Of a stretch of DNA of 64,000 bases, positions 1-10,664 are shown piece by piece. Location of the stretch: NCBI RefSeq assembly GCF_000149955.1, contig NC_030995.1, positions 930,001-994,000 on the forward strand. The letters run 5' to 3'. A model generated the notes under the pieces. The model ran no database searches and was not told the origin of the DNA. It saw nothing but the letters and a program-made list of their open reading frames with translations. A program made the position numbers and the translations under genes. Source of the stretch: Fusarium oxysporum f. sp. lycopersici 4287. Its lineage: Eukaryota > Ascomycota > Sordariomycetes > Hypocreales > Nectriaceae. The stretch's first letter is position 1; each line of letters opens with the position of its first letter.

Positions 1-1454
1 AGGGCATTTCTGCACTGCACGGCAAGCTGAGGGTTTGTCGAGGAGGCGGGTTACGCGGAACAGAAGGACCGGTGCAATGCACGCTGTAGTGGTAGCGTCG
101 TCCAGAGGCTGATCCTAGACTAAAGACTGGACGTTGAGGACGTGGCGCTCCTGTTGTGGAAGTCCGATGGCCCGGGTGTGGAGGGTTAGTAACTTTTAAT
201 ATCACCTGCCGAGTGGTGTCTCACGGTGAAGGGGATGTTGATTGTCACCGCTTCGGTTGAGCTTTTCTTTCCTGTAGGGATAGAGCCCAGCTCCAACAAC
301 AAAGCTGCAGGGAGGAGGATGGAGGGCCCTTTTGTCCATTCACCACCATTGACTAGTCCACGGCATTGTAATTGCCGAGACATCTTGTTAAGCGCATTCG
401 TGACATTTGAACCAGTGATTTCCTGGCCATTGGCGTCTTGTTATGTCATTATCCTTAGTCCGCTCCACAGCAATGGAACAGTAACACCTCTAACGCTGCT
501 CAAATTGGTGGATGATGGCTTGGGCGGTAAGAGCCTCGCCAAAACAGCAAGCGATCGATAGAGTTTATCGGGCGCGGGGGACTTGCTTGGTGAGGATAAG
601 GCCAAGCCAAGGCAATGCACGAAGGCCCGTCGATCTTAGTGTGATATGATACGTCAGAGGCAGCTGCTAGGATCTGTCTCTGCCGTCACTCAATTGCCGA
701 ATCTAGATTTGACAATCAGAGCGATTTGCGCTAGGCCAATGTTTATTAAACAAGGGAGAGTGGTTGGGTTGGAGGATGAAGAATTTGATATTGGACATGC
801 AATTCTTTCAAGGGAGAAGTTAATTTCGATGTCGACCATTCCATTTGGGCAGGAGCTGGTCTCTGTCGGTTATTGAAACACAGAGCAGGCGCGAATGGTG
901 GCACTTTCCAAAGGAACAGTGTGCTTTTGTCATCTGAAAAGTATCATATCGTATCCACTTATAAAGTGGTGCCAGTTCAAAGATTAATGACTATTAGAAA
1001 AGTTGATATCCATATATTTAGGACGCTTACTATTGTGTCTCACTATTGGCTATCGATTCAAGTTCTGAGTGCTTCGTCCACCTGTCAAACGCAATCATCT
1101 CAACAACTCACCTAGGTACGCTTGAGGATGATACGTGAAATAAACTATCCACCCATATAGGCTATTAAAAAGAAGCAAGATAAAAGCTGTGAGCCTTATT
1201 AGTGCATTTAATCACGAGCTGGACTCAGCTGAATGAGCTGTATTCGCAGAGGCTGGACAGTGTATAATTGCCACGGTGTAGTGAGTGACACCAAGCAATA
1301 GCCATCAACACCGAGCATATCATCACGAACCCAATTTGACCACCGTGACTAAACGGCCCATCGTCGTACCATTTCATGTATTTAAAGTAGGAAATTCTAC
1401 CAGAAACCATGATGCCTTATCTGTCAACTCCCATTACCCCAAAGCTCGACAACT
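1..1454. other. Left edge, no supported gene
   Basis: I see no supported gene here. Open frames are short, overlap on both strands and have no fungal splice pattern or recognisable motif. Part of it must be the upstream region of the hypothetical gene that starts at 1455. Confidence 0.5.
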
Positions 1455-2344
1455 ATGGCCTTCCTCTTTCAACCCCCCATCTTTGGGAACTACGTCCTCC
1501 CGATAGTTCCCATGAATGTACCTACGATGCTGGTTGTTCCAACACAAGTCGCATTAACGCCTGTTCAGATCGTTCCAGTGTATCGACCTATCTTTTCTCC
1601 ATCCATCAGGATCAAAGTCATATTCCACTGTGCAGGAACTGTTCTCGCCTCTAACGATGCCTGCTACAACTATCTTCCACCTCGAGAAACAGTGCTAGGA
1701 AATTTATCCTGGTGGTCTGAACAGCATGGACTTGGAGATAAAGCTTGTACCCGACGTTGTACACTCTATCTCACCAGAAGCAACCGCTCAACCCTCACTA
1801 TTAACCCAATAGATGGACCTGTTTCACCACCAGATCTTGTGAAGAAGGTGTCATTTGGCGATATGACAGCCCTAGGTTTCCAGACGTTGATGATGGACAC
1901 GGCAACAAATAACTATGGAGCCTTTATCTTGGTCGATGTAAGTGCATCTGCTAGAATGAAGTGGTTATGGAGAAAAAGGAGATAGCTCATAGAATTCTCT
2001 AGCATGCTTATGTGCCTATTAAGATTCTGGCCCAACAAACCGATAACGATCAGAGTACTCCCCGGAGCGGAAATTCAAATGACAACACTGACAGTAACCA
2101 AAATAATTCGACTGATAACACTCAGCCTGCTCCTCCTGTCGCTCGTCAACCTTCACCACCGCCAGACTCATCAGCGGATGCGGTCAATACCGGCACTCCT
2201 GGGCCTTCGCACACGGGAGATAATACCACCACCCCTGAGCCAGCTGCATCAACAGGTAATACTACTCCAGCGGGAACTGGATCTGTTCCGGGACCTACGC
2301 TCCCTAAAGTTGCAAGCGTGGAGCCTGATAACACGGAAGAATAA
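1455..2344 (+). CDS. Hypothetical two-exon protein with Pro-rich ends
   Basis: Exons 1455-1937 and 2003-2344 are joined by a 65-base intron with a GTAAGT donor at 1938 and a CTCTAG acceptor ending at 2002. The joint is in frame and reads ILVD-HAYVPIKIL, giving about 274 residues. The first 40 residues are rich in Pro, Val and Ile. The middle is a compact, Cys-containing region with the stretches SWWSEQHGLGDKAC and DLVKKVSFGDMTALGFQTLMM. The last 100 residues are low complexity (Asn, Thr, Pro, Ser) and probably disordered. No signal peptide or membrane helix is obvious. I do not recognise the family. The splice fit and the continued frame argue for a real gene; the start codon is the least certain part. 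Confidence 0.55.
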
Positions 2345-2769
2345 GGGGGGTTGCAAGCGGTCAGGCAGTGACTAGATATCAAGTATTAGACCTCCTCATT
2401 CTAGTTTCTTCTGAATTCATTGATATTATCTGAAGCCCTTGAAGCAAACTGAACCTCTCAAACTGTGACTGTGATCGTGTGTTGTTTGGAAGCATCTCAG
2501 CCAAGTTGTCACTGTCAGCCTCTGGCCAGCTCATATTCACACCAACACTCGCTCGTTTCGGCGTGCTGATCAGAAGCAAAGCATCTATCTCACTTAATAA
2601 GAGCCGAGCTTCTGGCACAGTAGTTATAACACGACCTCTCACTTCAATAACATCTCAGGTGGCCTGTATTACACACAACACCTCCTCTTCCTCAGGCTTC
2701 TCATCATCGTTATCTTCGCCTCATCTCACTGTTTCCTTCAAACTCTGAACATCAGAGTAACCAAGCGCC
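2345..2769. other. Intergenic spacer
   Basis: This spacer lies between the hypothetical gene and the disrupted frame at 2770. It is pyrimidine-rich in its last 100 bases, like a fungal promoter or leader. Nothing else is seen in it. Confidence 0.4.
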
Positions 2770-3354
2770 ATGGATCTGTTCATCACTGCCCAAGAGCCCT
2801 TTGCGCATCATCCACTCAAGGCCAAAAGCTTCCCTTCAGCTCTGAGCAACGCAACCGGCAAAACCTCAGGTGATGCAAGACCTCTTGTGTCTCTCCCGCC
2901 AGTTTCACAGCTCGAGTTTGATCTCATTGTTCATGATCCCTGCCATGACAGCACTCTCACTGGCTCGTGGGACCCTCTCCCGACCCCTCTGAGCATTCCT
3001 CTCAATACCTCCAGGGTTCATCTCCTCAACCTCCTACGGGAAAAGCTCCCTGTCGTCGAGGCATCCAGCAAGAATCGTCTCAGTCGCCAAGTTCGCCGTC
3101 CCAGGCTCATCTCTGCTACGCTGTACTAGACCTATGGTGGCAAGATTTACCCGCTTGGACCTAGCGACAAGGAGTGGCATTATCGTGATCTCGTCACCAA
3201 GACAGATATCATGGCTCGCTCTGAGCTTGAGTGGTTTCTTCTCAAGGAGATGATGGCTTCGTCTAGAGGTGCACTCAAGTGCTACATCTCCGTTCGTGGT
3301 GAGCACGTCCCCGCCAAGAAGACTTCTGGCTGGTGGTTCAAAAACAGTGCCTGA
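2770..3354 (+). pseudogene. Reading frame with internal TAG, unknown family
   Basis: The frame opens at ATG 2770 in a good context (GCGCCATGG), meets TAG at 3127-3129, then continues in the same frame for another 74 codons to TGA at 3352-3354. The part after the stop looks protein-like (YGGKIYPLGPSDKEWHYRD, ELEWFLLKEMMAS, CYISVRGEHVPAKK). The part before it contains DLIVHDPCHDSTLTGSWDPLP. The whole frame would encode about 194 residues with one stop at position 120. I see no intron with usable splice sites that would remove the TAG. It may be a nonsense-disrupted gene, a base-call error or a readthrough gene. The family is not recognised. Confidence 0.45.
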
Positions 3355-4683
3355 GAGCACATACTCCAGTACGTTCACTCATGTCGATCTCCGACCAAGC
3401 GTATTGAGTACTGATTGAGCAAAAGGACAGTGACACCAACAACATTACGATGAAGCTGGACGGCCGGCGAGGTGCACTTTGGGGGCAAGGAAAGGACATT
3501 TGTTGGAACTTGATGTATGCAATAAGAGCAAGAATATTCCACGAAAGGGAACTAATACGATAACATCATCTCATTTACTCATGGAATTGCTAGTTGCCTC
3601 GTCTAATGCTGTCTCATCACAAGCGGTACAAGATATCAACAGAACGCCCGTAAAGGATAAGATTTCTCAGTGACCAATGCCCGGAAAGATTGGTTCATGT
3701 TAGATTGCTCTGAATCACTTCTGTTTCTTGTAATATCGGCTTTTGGGTTGTACTCTGTGTTACAGTGAACCTCTGCCCCAAATGTTGCTTTATCAGACAC
3801 TCATTAACATAACCATCAACACTAAGATAAAACAAAGACTTAGACAGACAGACAATTCGAATTAACATCGTAAAGACCAAACTCCATATTTAGCCTAGGT
3901 ATAATCTGAATAAACCCATGATCCTCGCGCCATCAGACTGCTCATAAGTCAACACAACACAACGCAACGCAACACAGCACGGTACGGCACAACCTCAGCT
4001 CCTCTCCCCCGTGATTTTGGTCTTTAGCTCTTAAATTAACACGACCATTGACGACAACAGTATGCTCGACCAATCCACCAGTGTCTCCAAACTCCCCCCT
4101 CCGTATACACCAAGTTACTTGCTGAGCGTCCTTTTCAGATAAATAAACAAGACAAAGGCAAATGCAGATGACAAAAACAAGTAATGGTAGCCAAGACTTT
4201 CGACGCCAGCCTGTGCCCCAGGCCCCTGTAGTCGTACAAGAGTACAAGAGTGGGTAACTTCAACCACGTTACCCAAATTAATCCCCTGATCTCCCCTTTC
4301 CCCTCTATTGGTGGGCTTTGATGCTCAAGAAACAGGCCCATGACGATGTCGTTTACTATCATTATGTGCATGTTCCAACATGCGTGGGTCTCGTCATCCG
4401 TGTCTCCAATTCACTGCCCAGGTAAAGGTGACTGAGCAGTGAAAAGTGTGCTCCAAGAAGGGGCCTCCCAAGAGCATCAGTTATGCATTGACAAACATAG
4501 CCAAGATTGTATGTGTGTGGAAATACACGCCGTTCAAAGTACCTTCATTCTGCCACAACAAAATATCTTTCCCACAGACAGGCCTATAGCAAAACCAAAT
4601 ACGAAGTGACGCCACCATGCAAAGTGATGCTGAATAAAACACTCAAAAATCTGGCTGTGCGAGATGATGAAGCAGCCCATCCC
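3355..4683. other. Intergenic region
   Basis: No supported gene. The stretch at about 3950-3985 carries short imperfect tandem copies of an acaacgca-like unit. The right end should contain the 3' untranslated region of the PtaB-type gene. Confidence 0.45.
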
Positions 4684-6496
4684 TTACTGGGCCGGCGGGT
4701 TTCCCTTGAGACGCTTTGGCATCCTTGGTGTAGGTGGTTTGGCATTACGTGGCATTCCATTGGCAGCAGGCGTAGGTGCTCCAGATCCATCCTCCTCTTT
4801 CACTGCTGATGGCCGTCGGCGCTTGTTCGAGGCGGGGGATGTGTTTGCACTGGGGCCGCTAGAGCCAGTACCCTGCTGACTTTGCTGCATCTGCATTCCG
4901 GGGGCTTGCATGTGTCCAGGTGCTGGGCTGCCCATGTGTGGTGATCCAGGGAGATTCATATGAGCCGCGGCTGGGCTTGCACCCATGGGAAATTGTCCGA
5001 AGCTCGGTGTGCGGGCCCCGGGGGGCATTTGTTGACCGTTCATGTTGGGTGGAACTCCGTTGATCTGTGTCGAGACGTACTGATCGAGGGCTTGGTACGG
5101 GCCAAGGCCGGGGTTCGAATGGTAAAATTGGAATAATGGGTTCATCTGTCCCATCACTTCAACAATCTGGACATTATTCATTAGCGTCACTCTTACTTAC
5201 ACTGAGTGAGCTGTCCCTACCTCAAGAAACTGGAAGACAGCTTCCGTCACACCCTTGCTGTTGACAGCCGAGTCCGGCAGGTCGACTAGGACCTCTGGTG
5301 GCTGGGTTTGAGGTGACTTCAACTGTCGACCCTTGCCCTTCTTAGACAATTCGGGTGATTTGCCATCCTGTGAGTTAGTTTTGTGCCATTCTTTCATCCA
5401 CATGTGGGCGGGCTTCGCGGCATCAATGACCTGTTTTCGTGAGATGAATTCGTCATGACTCGTGGTGAGGAACTCGAAAAGTTCGATCTTTTGTTCAGCA
5501 TCGAATTGTGCTCGGAGCGTACCACTAGCGACCAACTATCACCATGTTAGTAACCCATTGACTCAGACCAGTCAGAATGTCTTACGTGAGATCCAGTCTC
5601 GAACCAATAAACGAAACTGGCCTTCGAATTCTCGATGCAGTGACAATCGCCAGGAAGAGGTCGATCTGTCACACCCTTATCCATGATCAACTGCATATTC
5701 TTCACGCCACTACCGAAATGAGTGTGAAAGTATCGAGCAATTGCGGGATAAGCGATTTCATATTGCTTATCGGTCGTATCCTCGGCGTCGGTGATATGTA
5801 ATGAATGACGAAAGACACCATTTGGTGAGAAGAAGCGCATCACAAAGCCGTGCCAGTAGGAGAGGTCATCTCGGCCTTTTGAACCCTAGAGATCTCTTGT
5901 TAGCTTGTCATAGAGGACTCCATCACGGTATATCTTACAGGAAAGCCACTCAAGTGTTCGCTGAATTGCATCAGCTTTAGTAAACACTGACCCTTCATGC
6001 TATCTCGTCGCTGCTGCTGGAGAATTTGGCTTTGAATTGCGAGTTGCTGCGCGGTAGTGGCGCTCATCTGATGCTGCTGAGGCTGGGCTTGTGGCTGTGG
6101 TTGTGCCTGTGCCTGGGGCTGAGGCTGCGGTTGAGCTTGTGGTTGAGCAGGAGTTTGTGGTACCTGGGGTTGGCTCTGTCCAGGTGGAAGTTGGGATGGC
6201 TGAGCAGGAGTTGAGCTGGGCGTTTGAGCTGGTGTTTGAGGTCCAGTGGGAGCGGGTGTACCAGCCTGCGATGATTGCTGAGGGGTGTGCTGAGGCTGTT
6301 GCTGGCCAGGCTGCTGTTGCTGCTGTTGTGGTTGGGGTTGAGGCTGAGGTTGTCCCTGAGGTTGTTGGCCCTGTTGGTTGGCCATCTGATTTTGAAGAGC
6401 GAGCTGATTTTGCTGCATAGCTTGCATGCTCTGAGCGTTCATCGGCATCGGTTGACCAGGATTAGGCCCAGCTTGCATTTGCTGAGCATGAGCAAC

Positions 6497-6548
<52 letters not shown>

Positions 6549-7231
6549 GCTTGATGTTGTTGCAGAGCAAGCTGCTGGGCCATAATCGCTTGGGCTTGTG
6601 GATGCTGTCCCTGATTTGTTAGCTGAAAAGACGCGAATGGCAGCTTGGTTATCTATTGACTTACCGGAGCCAGACCTCTTCTGAGTTGATGGAGCTGCTG
6701 AGGGTTGAGCTGGCTAAACTGAGCCATGTTCATAGGAATACCGCCACCCTGCATGTTGGCTTGGAAGGCTTGTTGAGCCATGAGTTGTCGCGCTTGTTGT
6801 TGCTGAAGTAGGTGTTGCTGCTGCTGTCGCATCGCAGCCATCGCTTGCGGATTACCAACTGTGAATGAGCCAATTAGCGCTTGCACAGGGACAGGGATGT
6901 TGAGGACAGTGCCAGTAGGGTATTACATACAATGTTGTTGCTGAAGCTGTTGCTGAAGCATTTGCTGCTGCGCGGTGGGATTGAGGTGCTGCAAAGCATG
7001 AGCATTTGGGTTCGCACCCGGCGGCATACCGCCCATGAGGGCAGGGTTTACTTGTGCTCCGGGAGCAGAGACCATAGGTCCTCCGAATTGATGAGGCATT
7101 CCCCCAGGAGCGCCTTGCTGACCTGGGTTGTGAGGCATGCCACCAGGTCCCATGGGGTGGCCGGCGACACCTGGATGCCCCATGCCAGCAGGATGCCCAG
7201 AGAAATTTGGGCCCATACTTGTTGCCATCAT
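4684..7231 (-). CDS. ptaB: LIM-domain binding protein, PtaB-type transcriptional co-regulator
   Basis: Six exons on the minus strand (7231-6931, 6858-6665, 6622-5939, 5885-5586, 5535-5221, 5166-4684) join in frame to about 758 residues. The N-terminal half is Gly/Pro/Met-rich, then Gln-rich, with a run of 17 Gln near residues 190-207. The LIM-binding (LDB) domain starts at about residue 370 (MKGQCLLKLMQFSEHLSGF), continues through SYWHGFVMRFFSPNG and RYFHTHFGSG, and ends near residue 570. The C-terminus has a basic KRRRPS element that may be an NLS. Aspergillus PtaB and yeast Mfg1 act in the nucleus with Flo8/SomA-type factors in adhesion, hyphal growth and development; that role is inferred from the family. 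The start is the first of two adjacent ATGs (7231); the frame is open upstream but has no other ATG before a stop at 7289-7291. Confidence 0.85.
6497..6547 (-). repeat. Polyglutamine-encoding CAG/CAA tract in ptaB
   Basis: Seventeen consecutive Gln codons, a mixture of CAG and CAA. The longest pure CAG block is five codons, which limits slippage compared with a pure repeat. Confidence 0.9.
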
Positions 7232-7634
7232 GACTAAGTAGTCGGGTCGATTATCCACGGCGTGGATATCGACGATCGCGTTGAAATACTATCGCATACG
7301 TTGAACGATGGGAATGAAGTGAGGTTGCCAGACGACGCGAATGGGTGCGCGAAAAACGATTGTCGGATACTCGAAGTGGCTGAGGATGTCTATAATAGGT
7401 ATTTCGCGTGTCGCGACGAGACAGGACTGGGTGCACGGTGCGATAGTGATCGTGACAGAACCCAAAAGGGCCAGGGGAATATAGATCAAAAGTGTAACTA
7501 TTGAATTTTCCGCTGTGGAATCGTAGAGCGTCGAGGCGATAGGACCCGCCAAGGCATCGGCGAGGGGAAGAGATAATTATTTGGTGGTGTGGTTCCGGGC
7601 TGCGATTGCGGACAAGAGAGAGAACAAGCCCAAC

Positions 7635-7652
7635 GGGGGGGGGGGGGGGGGG
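7635..7652. repeat. Homopolymer of 18 G
   Basis: Eighteen uninterrupted G on the plus strand, about 400 bases upstream of the ptaB ATG. On the ptaB sense strand it is a C run. Confidence 0.95.
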
Positions 7653-9163
7653 AGAGGAGGTCGTGGGCGAATAAGGCGACGATGGGGCGAGTGGCACGTC
7701 ACGAGATTCCAAAGGCCGGGACCAGCGAAGAGGTCGATAGAAGTAACCCACGGGACGGCCTGGAAAAAGTGAGGCCCAAAAAGAGCGCAAATCGAGGCGT
7801 TGAGAAAGGAATTGGTAGATTTGTCGAAAGACGGAGACCCAGGAGAAGGCAATGCGAAGACACGGGAGCGATGCCACAAAGAGGGTTGATCCGCTTTCAG
7901 TACGGGGATGGGGAGAAAGAATGGGAGTCGCAAGGACGGAGACTGGGCCGTGGTTGAGTGGGCGGCTGGGCTGGGCTGGGTAGTGTCTCCCGCGGGTGCG
8001 ATTAGGTTCAGTAAGGTACGGTTCGGTACGGTACAAAACTGTACAGCGGATACTGTCGTCTGCTTCGGGGTTCCTAGAAGTCTGCTCTGGCTGGGCTGTC
8101 TCTGCTAAGGGCCTGGCTGGGCTGGGCTTTGATAATGCGACGGCGGACCCGGTACTCAGGTACGCACGTTGAGCTGACTGACAGAAAAAATAGAGGGCGC
8201 ACGCAAGATACCAGGGTTGAAATCTGACGTGACGGGGGTGGTTGGTAAACCTCAGATTCAGCCAGGCTGAATGTTGGTCGAAAATAAGAAGGAAGAGAAG
8301 AAGGAGAAAAGAAGTGGGAGAAGTTGGCAGACACTCGAGTAAAGGAAGGGTGCTGCTGGTGGTTGTCCAGTTGTAGTCTACCTAAGAGGGAGCCTGTGGA
8401 CTAGACGGAACCATGGAAGCAAGGCAAGCAAGCCGATGCGTGGACTATCGGTATAAGACCAAGAGAGTGTGAGTTCAAATAAGTAGATCTCAGATCTCGT
8501 TGGCTTGTCTGCGATTATCCTCTCAGACAAGAGATCTCAGGGTGGCAGTGACTGCGTCGAGGTACATTCGAAGCCGATAGAGATTCGATAATGATCGACG
8601 GGCTGGCTCTTACAGACCAGGGGAGATCTCACTCAACTCGCTCGTTCTCTGTCACAATCTCTGGGTCGTAGACTTTTGGGGGAGCCCTTTGACCTTTGCG
8701 CCTGGCAGAGTTGGGCGGGTGGGGTTGTCTAGTTGTAGAAATGGTTCTGATTCGTTGATGTCCAGGAAGTGGATAAACTTGTCGGCGGATTCGGACCAGG
8801 GCCCCGAGATAAAAGTGGATGTTTATGCGCTTACTGAAGTATGAGACTTGTGCGGATCCGGCATTGACGAAACAAAGCAGCCAATAAAGGACACAAACCT
8901 GATAGCTGCTGGTCCCCTTAATTTGTCTCCAATAAGCCTTCGAATGAGCTACTCGATAGAAACATATTATACGTAAAACTTGAAGCAACTCCCCCCTTAT
9001 AGCAAATCTTCTCTTGAATCCCTGATGAACACGCGAAAGTCCCTAGAACCAGGATGTCCCAATCTCAACCTGCGGGCCGGCATTGATCTTCAACTGCGTT
9101 GTGTTGGCTGCGGCTGTTCCTCCAAATGCAAAAAAAAAATGTGAGCGATCAAATTTTGACTTT

Positions 9164-9164
<1 letters not shown>

Positions 9165-9202
<38 letters not shown>
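9165..9202. repeat. Homopolymer of 38 A
   Basis: An uninterrupted run of 38 A, preceded by a 10-base A run at 9130-9139. The true length may differ because long homopolymers are poorly sequenced. Confidence 0.95.
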
Positions 9203-9203
<1 letters not shown>

Positions 9204-9991
9204 CAATACCTGAGGTAGCACATTTTCCAACGAGAAAGGTTGGCAGAATCTCACAGAATCATGACGTGAGAACGCTAACGACCTGATTAGCCTATTTATT
9301 CTAAGACAGACAATCCATTATCCATCCATCCATCACAGGTGGACTGGTGGAGGACAAGACAAATTGCTTCATGCATCTATCGCGATGTTGAAGCGGGCCT
9401 TGAACTGGCTTCCGCCGCTAGTGTCAAAAGAGGGTAAGATGCCGGTCACGTGCAGATAGCACAGTGCCGCGCAAATGACAAATTTTCTTGCACTGTCTTT
9501 CAATATCTTCTCTCGATGCGGCTCTTGATTTTCTTCCTCCAAGCTTCAAACCTTCTCAACAACAACAAACCGCCTCTGCCTACCTCTTCACACGAGCACA
9601 ACGCGCGAGACTGCACGACGACTGTCTTCCTGGAGCAGCTGTTTTGATTTTGAACGGATCCGCTTGAGCGACTTGCCGATGTGTTGGTTGTGATGGATGT
9701 TTGCTTTTGGCGGTTTGTTTGGCTAGCAAATTTTTCATTGCAGCCTCGCAATCAACCTACATTTGAATGGTAAGAATCACCACTTCCTCACTTCTGCCTC
9801 CCAGCACTACCTCCCCTCTGCATGATGACACTAGTTACATTCTTCTTTTCCCAACTGAATCGACCATGAAGAAGTTCTGTATTCGGGCCCTAGGCCTGTT
9901 ACTTGCCAGTATCAACGTCTGACTACACAACCACACTCAGCTTTTCTAGCACGCGCATATTTTGCCATCCTTGCTAACATCGCTGCTACAG

Positions 9992-10179
9992 GTTTGAACA
10001 ATGTGCTATTACCAGACGACTAACCCAGCAGCTTCACGAAGTTTTCTGAGAACTAACGTAAGTTTCTACTCATTTTTATTTCACACACCAACCACTCCCG
10101 TTTTGCATGATGAAAATTTCCTCTTAATTCGCAGTTTCCACTCGAGTCCCGATCGAGCCTTTTCTGGGACAGATGAGGG
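9992..10179 (+). other. Possible spliced small ORF or noncoding transcript
   Basis: On the plus strand there are two well-formed introns: 9772-9991 (donor GTAAGA after ATG, branch-like GCTAAC, acceptor CTACAG) and 10057-10135 (GTAAGT to TTCGCAG). Joining 9992-10056 to 10136 onward gives an ATG at 10001 with a 32-codon frame that ends at TGA near 10179. The upstream 9550-9650 region is CA/CT-rich, like fungal 5' leaders. It could be a noncoding RNA, a leader of an unseen gene or chance splice motifs. No homology is recognised. Confidence 0.3.
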
Positions 10180-10664
10180 TTTATTCTTCCTTGGATGTCT
10201 GATCAAACACCATATCTTCACTTTTTGCTGTCGACTACTCTTTAATGGGTCATGAAGCTAACTGAAAAAGTTTTAGATGTTGCCATGGAGACCACTCCGC
10301 GTTCTAAATATGATAGCATAATTGAATCTGTTGATCATAATTCTTCTCGCCTTCAATTTTGTGATGTTGCTCGTGCCGTTCTCGTAATGTTGTGCATCAT
10401 CTGCTTGTAGTGTCATCATGGTGGTGTATCACGACAACCTAAATCATGAGCGTGGTGAGTTCGCCTAGCGACATTCCACATCGGCGAGACCCAAACCCCT
10501 TCTGCTATGCAGTGATAGATAGATAGCTGGTTGTGGACCCTCATTTGGCATCGCCTCTGAAATTTCATATTTTTAAGGATGTGTCTGCAGCTCTTTCGAT
10601 GTTGGTTCATAGATTGTAGTACATTGCTCATCACCATACCAGGCGTTAACTTATGCGTAAGCTG

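Larger units (their letters stand above)
7232..9760. other. ptaB upstream region and long leader
   Basis: The only gene that could use this stretch as a promoter is ptaB, which reads leftwards. The next coding feature on the right, hbrB, also reads leftwards and ends at 10665. The stretch contains an 18-base G run, a 38-base A run and repeated ctgggctggg blocks near 7965 and 8112. The open frames on both strands overlap and look like chance. A long untranslated leader is plausible but not shown. Confidence 0.4.

Noticed and set aside
6091..6622. Plus-strand open frames opposite ptaB
   Set aside because: They are antisense readings of Gln codons giving Leu/Val repeats; the minus strand has the conserved LIM-binding domain and phased introns.
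7251..8036. 261-codon minus-strand frame upstream of ptaB
   Set aside because: It overlaps other frames, has no family features and crosses the ptaB start in a different frame; likely leader DNA.
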